Source: Azadirachta indica (Eukaryota; Streptophyta; Magnoliopsida; Sapindales; Meliaceae). Taken from it: a stretch of 64,000 nucleotides of DNA. A program made the translations under genes and the position numbers. The stretch is from positions 3,804,102 to 3,868,101 of the forward strand of contig CM040453.1 of assembly GCA_022749755.1 (NCBI GenBank). Direction: 5' to 3'. Shown here in pieces: positions 11,782-23,774 of the stretch. Below the pieces are notes generated by a model. It had not been told where the DNA came from. It did no database searches and saw only the letters and a list, made by a program, of their open reading frames with translations. Positions within the stretch are counted from its first letter, which is position 1, and the number at the start of each line of letters is the position of its first letter.

Positions 11782-13728
11782 ATGGCGCCAAGAGGACGCT
11801 CCAGAAAGGTAATGTAAAAATTTCACGTTTTCTCTCACTTTCTGCCGTTTTCTTCTCTTTTCCTCAAATGGGTATCTTTCTCCCTTCCTTTTGGGTCGGT
11901 TTTGCAAAAGAAAAACACACGAACGGATGCAGCCCTCGAAGCAATGAAGTCTTATGGGTTTTCAGAGGATTTGATTCTAAAAAAGCTTAAGGAACTCTTG
12001 AAAGTATGATTTTTTTGTTTTGCAGTTTTTATCTTTTTTTTTCTTTCTCTGAAAGCCAAAACATATTTGGGGTTTGTGTTTTGACTAGAAGTTGATTTGG
12101 GTCTCAGGTGTATGGCGATGAAAATTGGTTCTTCATTGAAGAGAACTCTTACAGAGTCCTTCTTGATAACATTCTTGAACACGTGGAGCAAGAGGAGCAC
12201 CGTAGGGTAAATTTTAAAATTTTTAATTTCTAAACTTGTCTTCATTTCTTATTGCTCATTTCATTTGCTGATTTCTTTAGTTATTTTGTTATCTGTATAG
12301 TACTTGGACTCTGTTCATGGGGTTTAGGGTTTTGTTCCGTTTTATAATAATTTTCTCAGAAAGTGATGGAATGTTCTAGAAAAGAAATTAACTTGCCTAT
12401 GAATTAGGGATCTATTATTGTATATCCTCACAAATTACAGTTGTCTCCGTTGTGGTTGTATTAGTATCAAGATGTTGAACCCTCCAAGCAAGAGTCAAGT
12501 CATCTCACCAATTATATAGAATTTTGAAGCTGTTGCAATTTGACACTCTTGAGATCAGTCTGCTGTCCATGATTATGGCCTTTATTTCTGTTAATTATCT
12601 CAAAGGTGGACCCTCAATTTTGATTTCTGGGTAGAATCAATTCAAAAAATATGTAGTACTCTTGACAAGTTACATTTCGCTGTTCCATCTTCTGAGGTAT
12701 GCCAACATTCTGTTCAAGCCTACTGCATATTTGGTTGATCATTAAATTTGTTTGATTCTGCTCTGGTCAGCTCTTATTTCCGTTAATTGTGATATGATAT
12801 GTTGTTTGCCACTATTCAAACAATACACATGTCTCCTCCCATTATTTGAGCCATGATTTTTAGTCTAATTTGTATGTTATGGATACTAAAGCATGTTGAT
12901 TATCTCGTCTGCATTTCCTTTTTCGACTTCTGAAGGATGATACACTTGCTGCTGGGTCCTCAAGTGGGGCTTTGCCACTTCCTGGTTTAGACGTGGAGGC
13001 TTTAGACATTGCTTTGCCAGCCAGTGAGGTTCTGAAGTTAGCACCACAGACATATGAGGCTTTAGACCCTGCATTAGTGACTCACAAATCCGGTAAAGAA
13101 TTTACCATTTTTTTCCGCAAATCTTGATGTTACAAACTTTACGAGAAAGAATAACATGTTCTCATTCCCCTGATAATGTTTTACTTGTGCTTGGAACAGT
13201 GGTTTTTGAGTTCATATTAGTACAAAACATTTGGTAAAAACTCAACTTCATTGACATTTAACCATGCTTTGTATGTTTCTGCTGCATATTATTTACAATT
13301 GCATCCAATCCTGAATTCATTTTCACTTGATATTTATGCCTTGTTTAATAGACAAAGGTGATCATCTAAGGCTGACTGGAGAAGGAACTGGCCAGAAAGA
13401 CTTCAATTTGGACCAGAACTTGAGGAAACAACAAAATACCAATGTCATTGAAACTGCTGATAAGAGTTTCACTTTTATTGACTGTATTAGGAATACTAAC
13501 TTCTCCCCTCCAGAAGCCATTCACGCAGCACAACCGATGGACAGTATTCCAATTCACAGACGCAGACCTTACTATGGATGGATCAGTAGTGACGACGAGG
13601 TTAAGGAGGAGGACTTTGTAGAGCTACAACCAGCACCGTTACCAGAAGAGTTTGCGAAGCTGCTTTTCAGCACAAATGTCCGCCCCAGGCGCAAGACAAG
13701 GTGGGATTTGAGGCCCGAGGATATGTAG
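11782..13728 (+). CDS. WIYLD-domain protein (SUVR-like N-terminal domain, no SET domain)
   Basis: Five exons (11782-11808, 11911-12003, 12108-12206, 12936-13092, 13352-13728) join in frame to encode 250 residues. After a basic N terminus, residues about 15-65 form a WIYLD domain (Pfam PF10440). The signature residues are W47, I50, Y55, L58/L59 and D60, followed by an acidic helix. This domain occurs at the N terminus of SUVR1/2/4-type SET proteins, where it is linked to ubiquitin binding. The rest is low-complexity and acidic, ending in a basic-aromatic tail (RPRRKTRWDLRPEDM). No pre-SET or SET domain is present or found downstream before the next gene, so this is a stand-alone WIYLD protein rather than a methyltransferase. 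A nuclear, chromatin-related role is inferred from the domain. The acceptor at 11910 is weak but preserves the domain. Confidence 0.85.
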
Positions 13729-13899
13729 GTTGGCAAATCACGCGCTCTCCTCAGTGTCAGCTTTTTCATAGTCTGTTGTGAATCCTCGGAAACTTTCCAT
13801 GTAAGAGCTCTTATAGGCAAAAGCTTGGAAATCTTCAAATGTTTGACTAGTCTACCGTTGTGTAGAAATTCCACTAAAAGTTGGCAGTTCATATCAATT

Positions 13900-14670
13900 T
13901 ATATAATATTTTTAGGTCAGACTGTTGCTTAATGTTTTATTTCCCTTTATCGCTAGAAAATTAGCAAATGCTACTTAAAAAAATTAAAAGGAAAACTGAA
14001 TACGTTGTTTCTCTGTTAAGATTTGGCCCTTTTTCAATAGTATTTCTTTTTTCTAAAATATATATTTGGTTTTAAATCAAGCTGGAATAACAATCTGTAT
14101 GTTATCGCGGAGTCTGCATGTTCAATATTTAAAAGCTTATCTGATATTAAATTTGAAATTAGTTTATATATTAAAAGAAAAATTGCATGATATTAAACTA
14201 TAGAATATTTTTTGTAAGAATGTATACACCACCAAATTAGAAAATATTAATATCAAAAGGACTTAACGAGTAACGGAATCAATTTCTTGAAAGTTAGGTT
14301 TATTGTGATCGTTTTTACATATACACCATCGTTTGACTGGTGTACAATTTTCAACTAAGCGCCAAGTGCCAACTCTGATCCAAGAACTCTTTAAAATACG
14401 TGTCACAAATTGATTGGAAACTTTGAGATCACCTTCGAAATATAAGTATCCCTAAACGGAAAAAATCTTTAGGCGGGTATTTAAACAAAAAAAAAAGAAG
14501 ATAATTTCCAAAATTATCGCGTCAGTTCTTGTCAGTACCGAGATTAGACGCAAAAGATCTACAAAATTTTAAACTAAAATCTGAAAATCTCCAATTTTTA
14601 GTGAAATTAATGTCTCAGCTTCAATCAAGTTAAGGCTTCTGTCATCTTTCTTTTTTATAATCTAAAAAGA
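13900..14670. other. Intergenic, probable EGY2 promoter
   Basis: AT-rich spacer between the WIYLD gene and EGY2. No gene is seen. The last 100-200 bases presumably include the EGY2 leader. Confidence 0.5.
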
Positions 14671-14673
14671 AAA

Positions 14674-17600
14674 ATGAATTTCGCGACGACTTTTCGCGGG
14701 AACTTGAGTCTGCTGTCACAGTGCAGTTCTTGTTGTCATCTTCGTTGTCAGCCAATTTTAGCTTCTTTACATGTTAGTCGCTCGGAACGGTATCGTTTAG
14801 CAAATTTCAGCGCTTGCCGTGTTTCAAGGTAACAATTTATTCTTAATTATTGGGCTTCTTTTTAAACTATTTTCTTTTTTTAAGTAATGAATTGGTGTTT
14901 CTTGTGTAGATTTTGCAGGAGGAAGAGAGAGATTATTTGTAGAGTAACTGACACACAGACTGAACCAGATGGCAACAACGATAAGGTGTATCCTTTTTTC
15001 ATTGTTCCTGTTCTACATTTTGCGTGCATATATGTGCTGAATTTCAGTTATGAGCACAGATTTTTGGTTTTGAATGCATATTCGTTGCATATATGTGCTG
15101 TAGATTAGGTTCAATGGAATCGAAATGCACGTTAATGGTTATCCTTGCTTCAAACAACCAGAATTTTTTTATTGGTGTTTGGGATTTGGGATTCATTATA
15201 GCTGCCTAAAGTACCGCATTTTGTGAAACCAAAAACGCAACCATAGTTTTGTATTTCGGCTGGTAGGTCCGGAAAATGGAGTAATTCGAAAAGCTTTATC
15301 AATTACTTTAAAGGGTGATATTCATATGTTTCGTGGTTGCGTAAGTGTTTTGTTCATAAATTGATGTAAGATGACACAGCAATGAAGAAAAAGAAAATTT
15401 ATGCTGTTTCATGGAATGTGAATATGTCTTGTAATTGCCCATACTTGCCCTTAGAAATGTCTCAACATTTGTGTTTCTTTAACTGAATTGGACTTTGTCT
15501 GAATATATTTAGGAAAAAGAAGCACTGGAAAATGGAGAAAATCAACCTGCCACTGATTCCCATCAGCAGGATAATAAGGCTCGGATTGATTTACAGCTAG
15601 ATTCCCAGCCTCAAGTTGTAAATAAAATAAATGGCAATAAAGCAGAAACTAACGCTCAAGGTGGTGCCCAGGTATTTAATTCCTCAGTGATTAAGGTTAT
15701 GTAAATGTGCATTGCAATCACTAGATGGCTTGTTTGTCAACTGATCATTCATACCTGTGATCCACTTTCCAATTTTCACCACCGTAGTTGGAATTTGTAG
15801 GAATAGGGAAAATACTATTTAATTTCCTTTCCTGATTTAACAGTTCATGCTTCTCCATATTGTTCATAAGAAAATTTAAATTACAGGGTAGAAATTTTGT
15901 TCCACGTAATGGATTTTTGTCATTATTACTGCAAGACATTGATTCTTACCTGTAAATATCTGTCCAGGAGCTTCCTTTCCTTTCATGCAAGTTATCAAAT
16001 CATTTAAGTTTCAGGTAGGACACACAATATTGAGGAGGCACAGCACGTGAATCTCACCATAAATTATCACCTTCTAACCGGTTATCATATAGAACATGAA
16101 TTCCTACACAGAAGAGTTTGTTTATTTAAAGTTTTGGCTCCCAGTATGAGCTTCATTACTCTCAGATAACAAGGAAACAGCTGGTTTTGATTCGTAAAGC
16201 AGGCGTGATTCTTTGTTCCTCTGATCTTTATTGCATTAAGTTTGTGTTTAAGCAGGATGTTGATAATATAGAAGTTGCTACAGGATCCCCTTTGCCAGGT
16301 GTGAAGGTGATTATAACCCGCATGCAATAATATTTTTTAGCAGAGATCATTTTGCCATGCATTCTTACTTCTCTTCTTATTTCTCTTCAACAGCCTCAGC
16401 AACTGGATGAATCAATAAGGATTCCAAAGGAGACGATTGATATTCTAAAGGAACAAGTATTTGGCTTTGATACCTTTTTTGTGACAAACCAGGAACCATA
16501 TGAAGTGAGTAGATTACTTGGATGCCTTGTGTTTCTCATTTGCTCTTTTCATGTGTGAAACTTTTATGTGAATAAGTATAACATCAAATAGACATACAAC
16601 CAGGGGTAGAAACCCCAAAGGACATTGAAGTTTATAGCGATCTTTAACAAATCAGAATTCTTTATTCATTTATATGGATTTGAAGTTTCTCTTAGAAAGG
16701 AGCCCATGTATGCTAGTAATCAGTGTATTCTTTATTCATTTGACAATATTCTGTTAGTTTTTCCAGTTGACTGCTGCTTTTTAATGGATGTCTTATTGTG
16801 TTTAGCGGGTTTTTTGAACTTATTGATTTACTTTTGTCAGGGAGGAGTTTTGTTTAAAGGAAACCTGAGGGGACAGGCTGCCAAAAGCTATGAAAAGATA
16901 TCAATGAGGATGCAGGTGTGTAGAAGCTGCAGTGAATACATAATAACGTTCATGAAGATTTTCAGTTATTCTTGGCTAAACTTAATTTGCTCAATATTTA
17001 TACAGAATAAATTTGGGGACCAGTATAAGCTTTTTCTTCTGGTGAATCCAGAGGACGATAAACCTGTGGCTGTTGTAGTTCCAAGAAAAACATTGCAATC
17101 AGAGACAACAGGTGATTATTTAGCTCTCACAAAATGAATTATTTATGACAATATCAAAATTCATCATCGTAGGTGGAAATACCAATTTTGAAACTTAAAG
17201 ATTATAAACCATGAGTTATTTTGTGTTTCCTTTGCAGCTGTTCCGGAATGGTTTGCGTCTGGGGCATTTGGGCTGGTTACTCTGTTTACATTACTTCTCC
17301 GGAATGTGCCTGCATTGCAGTCCAACTTATTGTAACTGGTTCTTTATGATATTTTATAGTAATACCTTCAAACAAATACAAAATATGCCTGTTTTTAACC
17401 CCATCAAAATGCAAATAAATATGACCTTCATATTCGTTTTTGGCATAGAGAACATGAGTTTTGCGAAATGTCACCTTCATTAAACTGCAATGCAGTGTAG
17501 GTTATAATCTGTTAGACAGTTCACTCAATTACTATATCTTATTTAGTTATTATTATTTTTTTGAGAATGATCTTAGATGCTGGAGGCACCTAAGAAGAAA

Positions 17601-19266
17601 TATATTAATGATAGAAGGTAAAAAATATTAATGAAAGAAGGTAAAAAGTAGAAAGGAAGTCATAATGTCCAGCATAGCAGGTGAAGGGAAAAACCTAAAT
17701 CTTGGCACTCCTCTACCGTTATGGAGATTATCTCTCCGAATTACTTTATCTGTTGCTATACAAGTGTTTACTGAAATGCTGAGATACTTTGTGAGCTGAA
17801 ATCAATTGTATTTCGATTATTTGATGGCAACAGCAATACTTATAATGCTGCAGATCAACTTTCGACAACCTCAACTTGTTGACAAATGGCCTTCCTGGAG
17901 CTCTTGTTACTGCACTTGTTCTTGGGGTACATGAACTTGGCCATATTTTAGTTGCGAATAGCACTGGAGTTAAGCTTGGAGTGCCATATTTTGTTCCTAG
18001 TTGGCAGGTGATATTTAGTAACTTTTAGTTTGAAGGAATTTACTACTTTTTAGTTGTAATCAAAAGCCTATCAAATTTTTTGGGATTTAAGAAGTTAGAT
18101 TCTTTGCTTTACCATGGATTGACATTTTGATGGTAATGTCTTGAGCTATAACATAGAAAACTGGCTTCATTATGGCCTGGCGGATAACAATGATGGTGGC
18201 CGGAAGTATTTTCTTCCAATATGCATTTACTGATTCATTTTGAGTTTGCTATACATAATGTAAAGTCTAATGAAACGTTTCGGTGGCAGATAGGCTCTTT
18301 CGGGGCTATAACTAGGATTAGAAATATTGTTCCCAAGCGTGAAGATCTTCTGAAGATTGCTGCAGCAGGACCTCTGGCTGGGTTTTCATTGGGCTTTATT
18401 CTTTTCCTTTTAGGATTCATCCTCCCACCCAGTGATGGTATTGGCATCATTGTTGACGCTTCTGTGTTTCATGAGTCATTTCTTGCTGGGGGTTTCGGTA
18501 AGTAGTTTATTTCAAACAGACATGGGTAATGATTTTGTGTTCACACGTGTGCATGTGCAACTTTTTTGAGTCTTCAGCTGCTTCATAACTGCTGTCACAT
18601 CTCTCTCTGTTGTCAGTCGTGCTTCTATTCCGATTGCTAATGCATTATTTTCTGGAAGCTAGTTTTTTCATTAGACATTAGCAGGTCTTGGCCTCAAAAG
18701 AGTGATTATACTGACTGTAATTCTCTTCTCTTATATAGCAAAGCTTCTTCTTGGCAATGTACTCAAGGAAGGCACTCCCATATCCGTTAACCCGCTAGTG
18801 ATTTGGGCATGGGCTGGACTTCTTATAAACGCCATAAACAGCATCCCGGCAGGAGAGCTTGATGGTGGCCGAATTGCTTTTGCAATATGGGGAAGAAAGG
18901 TGCGTATTTTGTTTGAAGTAAACTTTGAAGTCAAATAAATGATTACTAAAAGCTTCCTTAACGAACCTAGATTAGAAATGGAAAACTGCTATAACGATAA
19001 AGTTTTCTATTTAACAGGCTTCAGCACGTTTCACAGCTGTCTCAATCGTGCTGCTAGGACTCTCCTCACTTTTTAATGACGTTGCATTCTATTGGGTTGT
19101 GCTGATATTCTTCTTACAGAGAGGGCCGATTGCTCCACTGTCCGAGGAAATCACGGATCCTGATGATAAGTATATTGCCCTCGGAATCTTAGTTTTAGTA
19201 TTGGGATTGCTGGTATGCTTACCATACCCATTCCCTTTCACAGATGAAGTCATTACAAACTTCTAG
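14674..19266 (+). CDS. EGY2: Chloroplast site-2-protease-like zinc metalloprotease EGY2
   Basis: Intramembrane metalloprotease homologue of the S2P (M50) family in the chloroplast; EGY proteins affect thylakoid and pigment accumulation. Twelve exons join in frame: 14674-14828, 14910-14985, 15513-15671, 16256-16306, 16394-16504, 16841-16915, 17006-17111, 17238-17331, 17854-18007, 18290-18497, 18739-18899 and 19018-19266. The product is 532 residues, close to Arabidopsis EGY2. A Ser/Arg/Cys-rich N terminus suits a transit peptide. A Gln/Asn/Asp-rich linker precedes the GNLRG motif (about 191-195). The zinc-binding HELGH is at about 302-306 and the second-site LDGG at about 437-440, both within a hydrophobic C-terminal half. 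The linker and gene architecture favour EGY2 over EGY1. Key metal ligands look intact, so an active protease is expected. Confidence 0.95.
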
Positions 19267-19432
19267 TTAATCCTTTTCCTTTTCATAGAATTAAAAGAGG
19301 CCGTTGTAGTAGGATTTGTGTCTATTGTAAAGCCTAAATGATAGTGTTGCATAATCAACAATTTTCGAAACGAGGATCAGTACATGTGCCGAGGGAAATT
19401 ATTGATAAATGATTCACAGGCCCGTTTCCAGA

Positions 19433-19457
19433 ATAAATAAATAAATAAATAAATAAT
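19433..19457. repeat. AAAT tandem repeat downstream of EGY2
   Basis: Six or so AAAT units lie about 170 bases beyond the EGY2 stop codon, possibly within or just after the 3' UTR. Confidence 0.75.
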
Positions 19458-20021
19458 GGTCTCTCTTTAATTATATACTTCCCATGTGATTGTCGACTAA
19501 AATTTTGAATCGGTTGTAGAGATTTGTACGCATCTTTTTGTGATATTTTAGAGATTTATGGGTATCATCATGTTATAAATCTGTGATAATGATTTGTGAA
19601 GTTGATTTCTGATTCATAATTGGTAGAATGAAGTGAACGTGTTTTACACAATACACATAGCAATCGGGAACACCGACTTGGCGACTTGTCGAAGACAGGA
19701 CGATGTTGTGTTATGCACATTTGAACGCGTGTAAAAATGAAAAATACTTGGCTGCCTGCCGCCCCTGCATATTGAGTCCTAGTCCCACATTTTGGTGGTA
19801 AAACAGCACACGTAAATTGTTGCATTTTCAAAGATTAAAACGGGACTGTGCAAGGTGTAATCGTACTTTCGGAACGCGTTAAACGTGTAAATGACAGTTG
19901 AAAAAAAAAAGAAAAAGCGTAAAATGACAGCGAGTAGAGACAGTAGTTGTCACTTCCTGTTATCGCTGGTAAATTGTTCGGCTCAGTCATACGTCTCGTT
20001 GATTTGATTTATATTATATAC

Positions 20022-20150
20022 TGACACGTGTTACATGCATATATTATGCGTCATGTATGTACTTCTGTACTAACTATAGTTCATATAATGACACGTGTTA
20101 CGTGCAAATATGATGCGTCATGTATGTACTCCAATACTAACTCAAGGTTT
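20022..20150. repeat. Tandem duplication of a ~67-bp unit with ACACGTGT and TGCGTCA motifs
   Basis: Two imperfect copies, starting at 20022 and 20089, share TGACACGTGTTAC followed by ATGCGTCATGTATGTACT. Each carries a perfect palindromic G-box/ABRE core (ACACGTGT) and a TGCGTCA element. Such boxes are known bZIP/bHLH binding sites, but a regulatory role here is only inference: the nearest start codon is about 3.6 kb away. Confidence 0.75.
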
Positions 20151-20548
20151 AACGTCTCGTACAAATTATTAATCTCGCTTTCTTCTCTATATTTTGATTA
20201 GAAAAGAAAACAAAGTAAAACAATTTTATCTTATTTAAATATTTTAAAAAATAAAAAAAAGTTAAAAAAGAAAAACCCTTCGGAAGCTGAACGGACGTCC
20301 TAATTTACTCGTACGTGTTAAACTCATTTTTTTGAAAAAATTATTCTATAACAGTAATTTAATTTTCTTTGAGGAATATTCTATAATAAAAGTACAATTA
20401 CTTTGTTCAAACTTTATTCCTAAACATCAAATTATGTAATCGGATTATTTTCTATAATCATCAAACGAGGGATCATTATGAAGGTTAAGGTCCACACATA
20501 TATATAACTTAATTGATGATTTTGTACAATTAAATAACATGTGATTTA

Positions 20549-20970
20549 GTGTCCGTTTGATTTGGTTTTTTATTGGTCAAAAGAATTTTTTTAATGATAA
20601 AAGTTCTTTTTAAATTTTTTAATGTCGTTTGATTGACAATGAAAAAGAATTTTTGAGAATTAAAAAAACTGTTTTCCTTCTATTGGAAGAAACCCAAAAT
20701 ATAGGTTTTTGAGAGTAGAGTTTTTCCAACTTTTTTAAAAGGTAAAATTATCTAAAATACCCTTACTTTATTTTAAAAATTTTACATAATTTCTTTCAAA
20801 TAAAACATTAAAAATCTGTTTATTAAAGTAATTACTCAAATTTTTCTCAAAAGTCATTTGTGACAACCAACGATTAATCTATTTTTATTAAAAGTTCTAT
20901 TCATAAAAATTTTACGAATAAAAGTTTTATTTTAAAAAATTCTATTTAAAAAATTATATCAAACGGACTC
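20549..20970. mobile_element. Tourist-like (PIF/Harbinger-type) MITE
   Basis: The left end begins GTGTCCGTTTGAT and the right end, read in reverse complement, begins GAGTCCGTTTGAT. The inverted similarity continues into AT-rich DNA. Both ends are flanked by TTA (20546-20548 and 20971-20973), the 3-bp duplication typical of PIF/Harbinger elements. It is 422 bp long and has no coding capacity. Superfamily assignment rests on the target site and the GTCCGTTTG-type end. Confidence 0.75.
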
Positions 20971-23774
20971 TTATATGATTAGTCAAAAAAAAACATTTGA
21001 GATTATCTATTTGTGTAAATTAATTATGTATCTTGGTGGGCACATTCTATGACTATAAAAATAAAGGGTTCCGTGGTAGGGTTAGGTTTCCCTTTAAAAA
21101 CAATTATGTCATGGATAGAATATATATTATTATTCAGCTTAAAATTCTATATTTTTGTCTTATCCAATCACAGTAATTTTGAATATATATCAAGATTATA
21201 GGGCATATAATTGAAGATGGTAGAAAATTTGCTATACGAATTTATTCACATCTCCTATTTATTAAAAAAATAAAATGAAAGCAACTTAAATTTTTACCTA
21301 AACAATAACCATTACATTTTCAAAATTAAGATAACCACATTAATACACTAGTTTTGTCATATCTTTTTTTTTTTTTCAATGAAATTAAATTATATTTGAC
21401 CACAAACAATTGGGGCCTTTCCTCTTTTTGAACCGTCTTTTTAATGTTTTGAGTTCTGAAAGTGGATTTGTTTTTAATTCTACCTTGACTGACCATGACA
21501 AAGCTTCGGTAGGTATCATTTTCAAAATAATTTAACAGAAAAGAAGTATAATTATAATGCATGGGCCCCGCCATAGATGAATTAAAATAATTTGTATGGT
21601 TGTGAGAATTCGCATAAATTAAATAAGTTTGTTTAAATCAAATGTTTGTCCCTAGATTCAGATTGTGACATCTTGATACCGGTATTCAGTGAATTTTGTT
21701 GTTCCCATTCATTTATATTCTTAGGATAATACTTATACAATTGAATTGCGGGAAGAACCTGACAACTTTTATATTTTCATAAATAAATAAATAAATAATT
21801 TAATTTGTACATTTTTATTAATAAATAGTTTTGTAATTAATTCCTATTAAAATAATTGAGGGACTTATTGTTCAAATGTCTTACTCCCTTTTGTAATGAG
21901 AACGTAACATTCCATTTTGATCAAATGGCCCCTAATTCCTACTGCACTAATTAAAATTTCATTCAACGTTGAGTTATATACTTTCGTATTAAAATAATTA
22001 AAATTTAGTAATCTATTTGATATAAATAAATAATTTTATTTAAATTTATTCTCAAATATTATTATTGACCCTTCCGATTATTACAACCTCGTTTATATTT
22101 AATAATAATGGAAACAATTTTAAAATAAATAGATAAATATATAATACGGATAATGACTAATGAAGATTGCAATTATATTCTCTAGCAAAACGTAATCTCC
22201 TTTAAAAATTGAAATAACAAAAAACGTTATCTATAATTGTATAGAACGTTGTGTCTACACCAAATCCTTTGCCTATCAGATAAAGCTATAAAAATTTATT
22301 TTTCATTTATTATTTGATTATAAAAATAAAATTATTAGATACAGATCTGATTCTAATATTAAAAGTCAGATTTTTTAACTAATAATAAGTTTCCTCCTTG
22401 AAATATAATATGTATAATAATAATACAAGCGAATTTTTTGATGATTAATAATTATTACTGTAAAAAACTAGAATCCAATTATTAAGGATTGATAATGCAA
22501 CCATATTAAATTAGTTTTTAATATGGATGATAATTGATTTAATCTATAAAATGTTTTAAAATTATTCTAAGAAATATTAAGTTTGAATAATCCCGTTCAC
22601 ATGAAAGATTTTATATTTAAATAATATTTTTTAAAAAAACCTTTTCTTCTATTGTTTTTAATACAAGTTTTTCTTAATAAAGGAAAAAAAAAAAAGAATT
22701 TCCATATTAAGTCTTGATAACTAGAAGTTTGATATACCTAACAAAATATCTAACCGGAGCAAAAGAAAAGTTGTGGCCTTCATTACAAATTTGTGGAACT
22801 GTTTGAGAATAGATGGTTTATGAAATCAAAACAGATATCTTGTTGTTGATGTTAATATAGTTATTGAACAATGGTCACAAATTTTCATTCACAAAATGTA
22901 TAAATTGCCAAAGCTTCTTCACGTGTAATTAAAGCTACGTGACAAAAGCTTGAAAATTAATTTTCTTCAAGTGTATACATATTTTTTAAAATTTATAATA
23001 TTAAAAATAAAATTTAATTCATTCGCATTTCCAGTTCACTATGAGTGAGTTTTAATTATAAATTTTTTTTGTACCGTCCCAAAAATTCAGATTATGTTTT
23101 TTAAAAAGGAAACATTCATCTGCAAAATACTTTCAGGTATGTGAATTATTTTCTTATTTAATTTTAGTATCAGTTTATATTTAAAGAATTTATTTTTACT
23201 GTTAGTTACTAACGAAAAAAATTATTACTATTATTTCATAATAAAATGATATCATTTAAATAAAAAGTTTTCACGTCTTTATTATATATATGTGTAACTA
23301 TAATTCGAAAAAAAGTTTAACCTCAAACACTCTTATACCAATTTAAAATGATTTTAACAATCTTATGAATTTCACATTCTTGATAAACCTTATTAACTTT
23401 TGTTGTTATTATTATTATTTTTTGCTTTGTAGATGGATGTGTTCCAATAACGCGTCCTATGCATGAATTCAAATTCTGAGTCGCAACATCACCAAATTAA
23501 AAAACCAGACACAACATTTTTATATATTTACCAAAATAGCCAGGAAAAAATGTAATACCTGAGAACCACGTAAGGGTATAATAAGAAATTTATTACGCAC
23601 CCACATGCTACGCACTTGCCATTATGTCCTTCACCACTATATAGCATTCTCGATATCGCTGGCCGAAGAGTCCGTAGGTGCGACGATTTAATTGTTTTTA
23701 TTTCTTTTTTCACTTACCGGCGACCGACGCTATCGGTTTTCAACGTTTTTTCCTCCACGAACGCAGCAACGACA

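Larger units (their letters stand above)
19270..23770. other. Long intergenic region between EGY2 and anthranilate synthase
   Basis: About 4.5 kb of AT-rich DNA without a recognisable gene. It contains a tandem duplication carrying G-box motifs (20022-20150) and a Tourist-like MITE (20549-20970), annotated separately. The remainder consists of A/T runs and short frames without family resemblance. Confidence 0.6.

Noticed and set aside
17540..17660. Near-tandem AATGA.AGAAGGTAAAAA repeats in an EGY2 intron
   Set aside because: Simple AT-rich intronic duplication with no termini of a mobile element.
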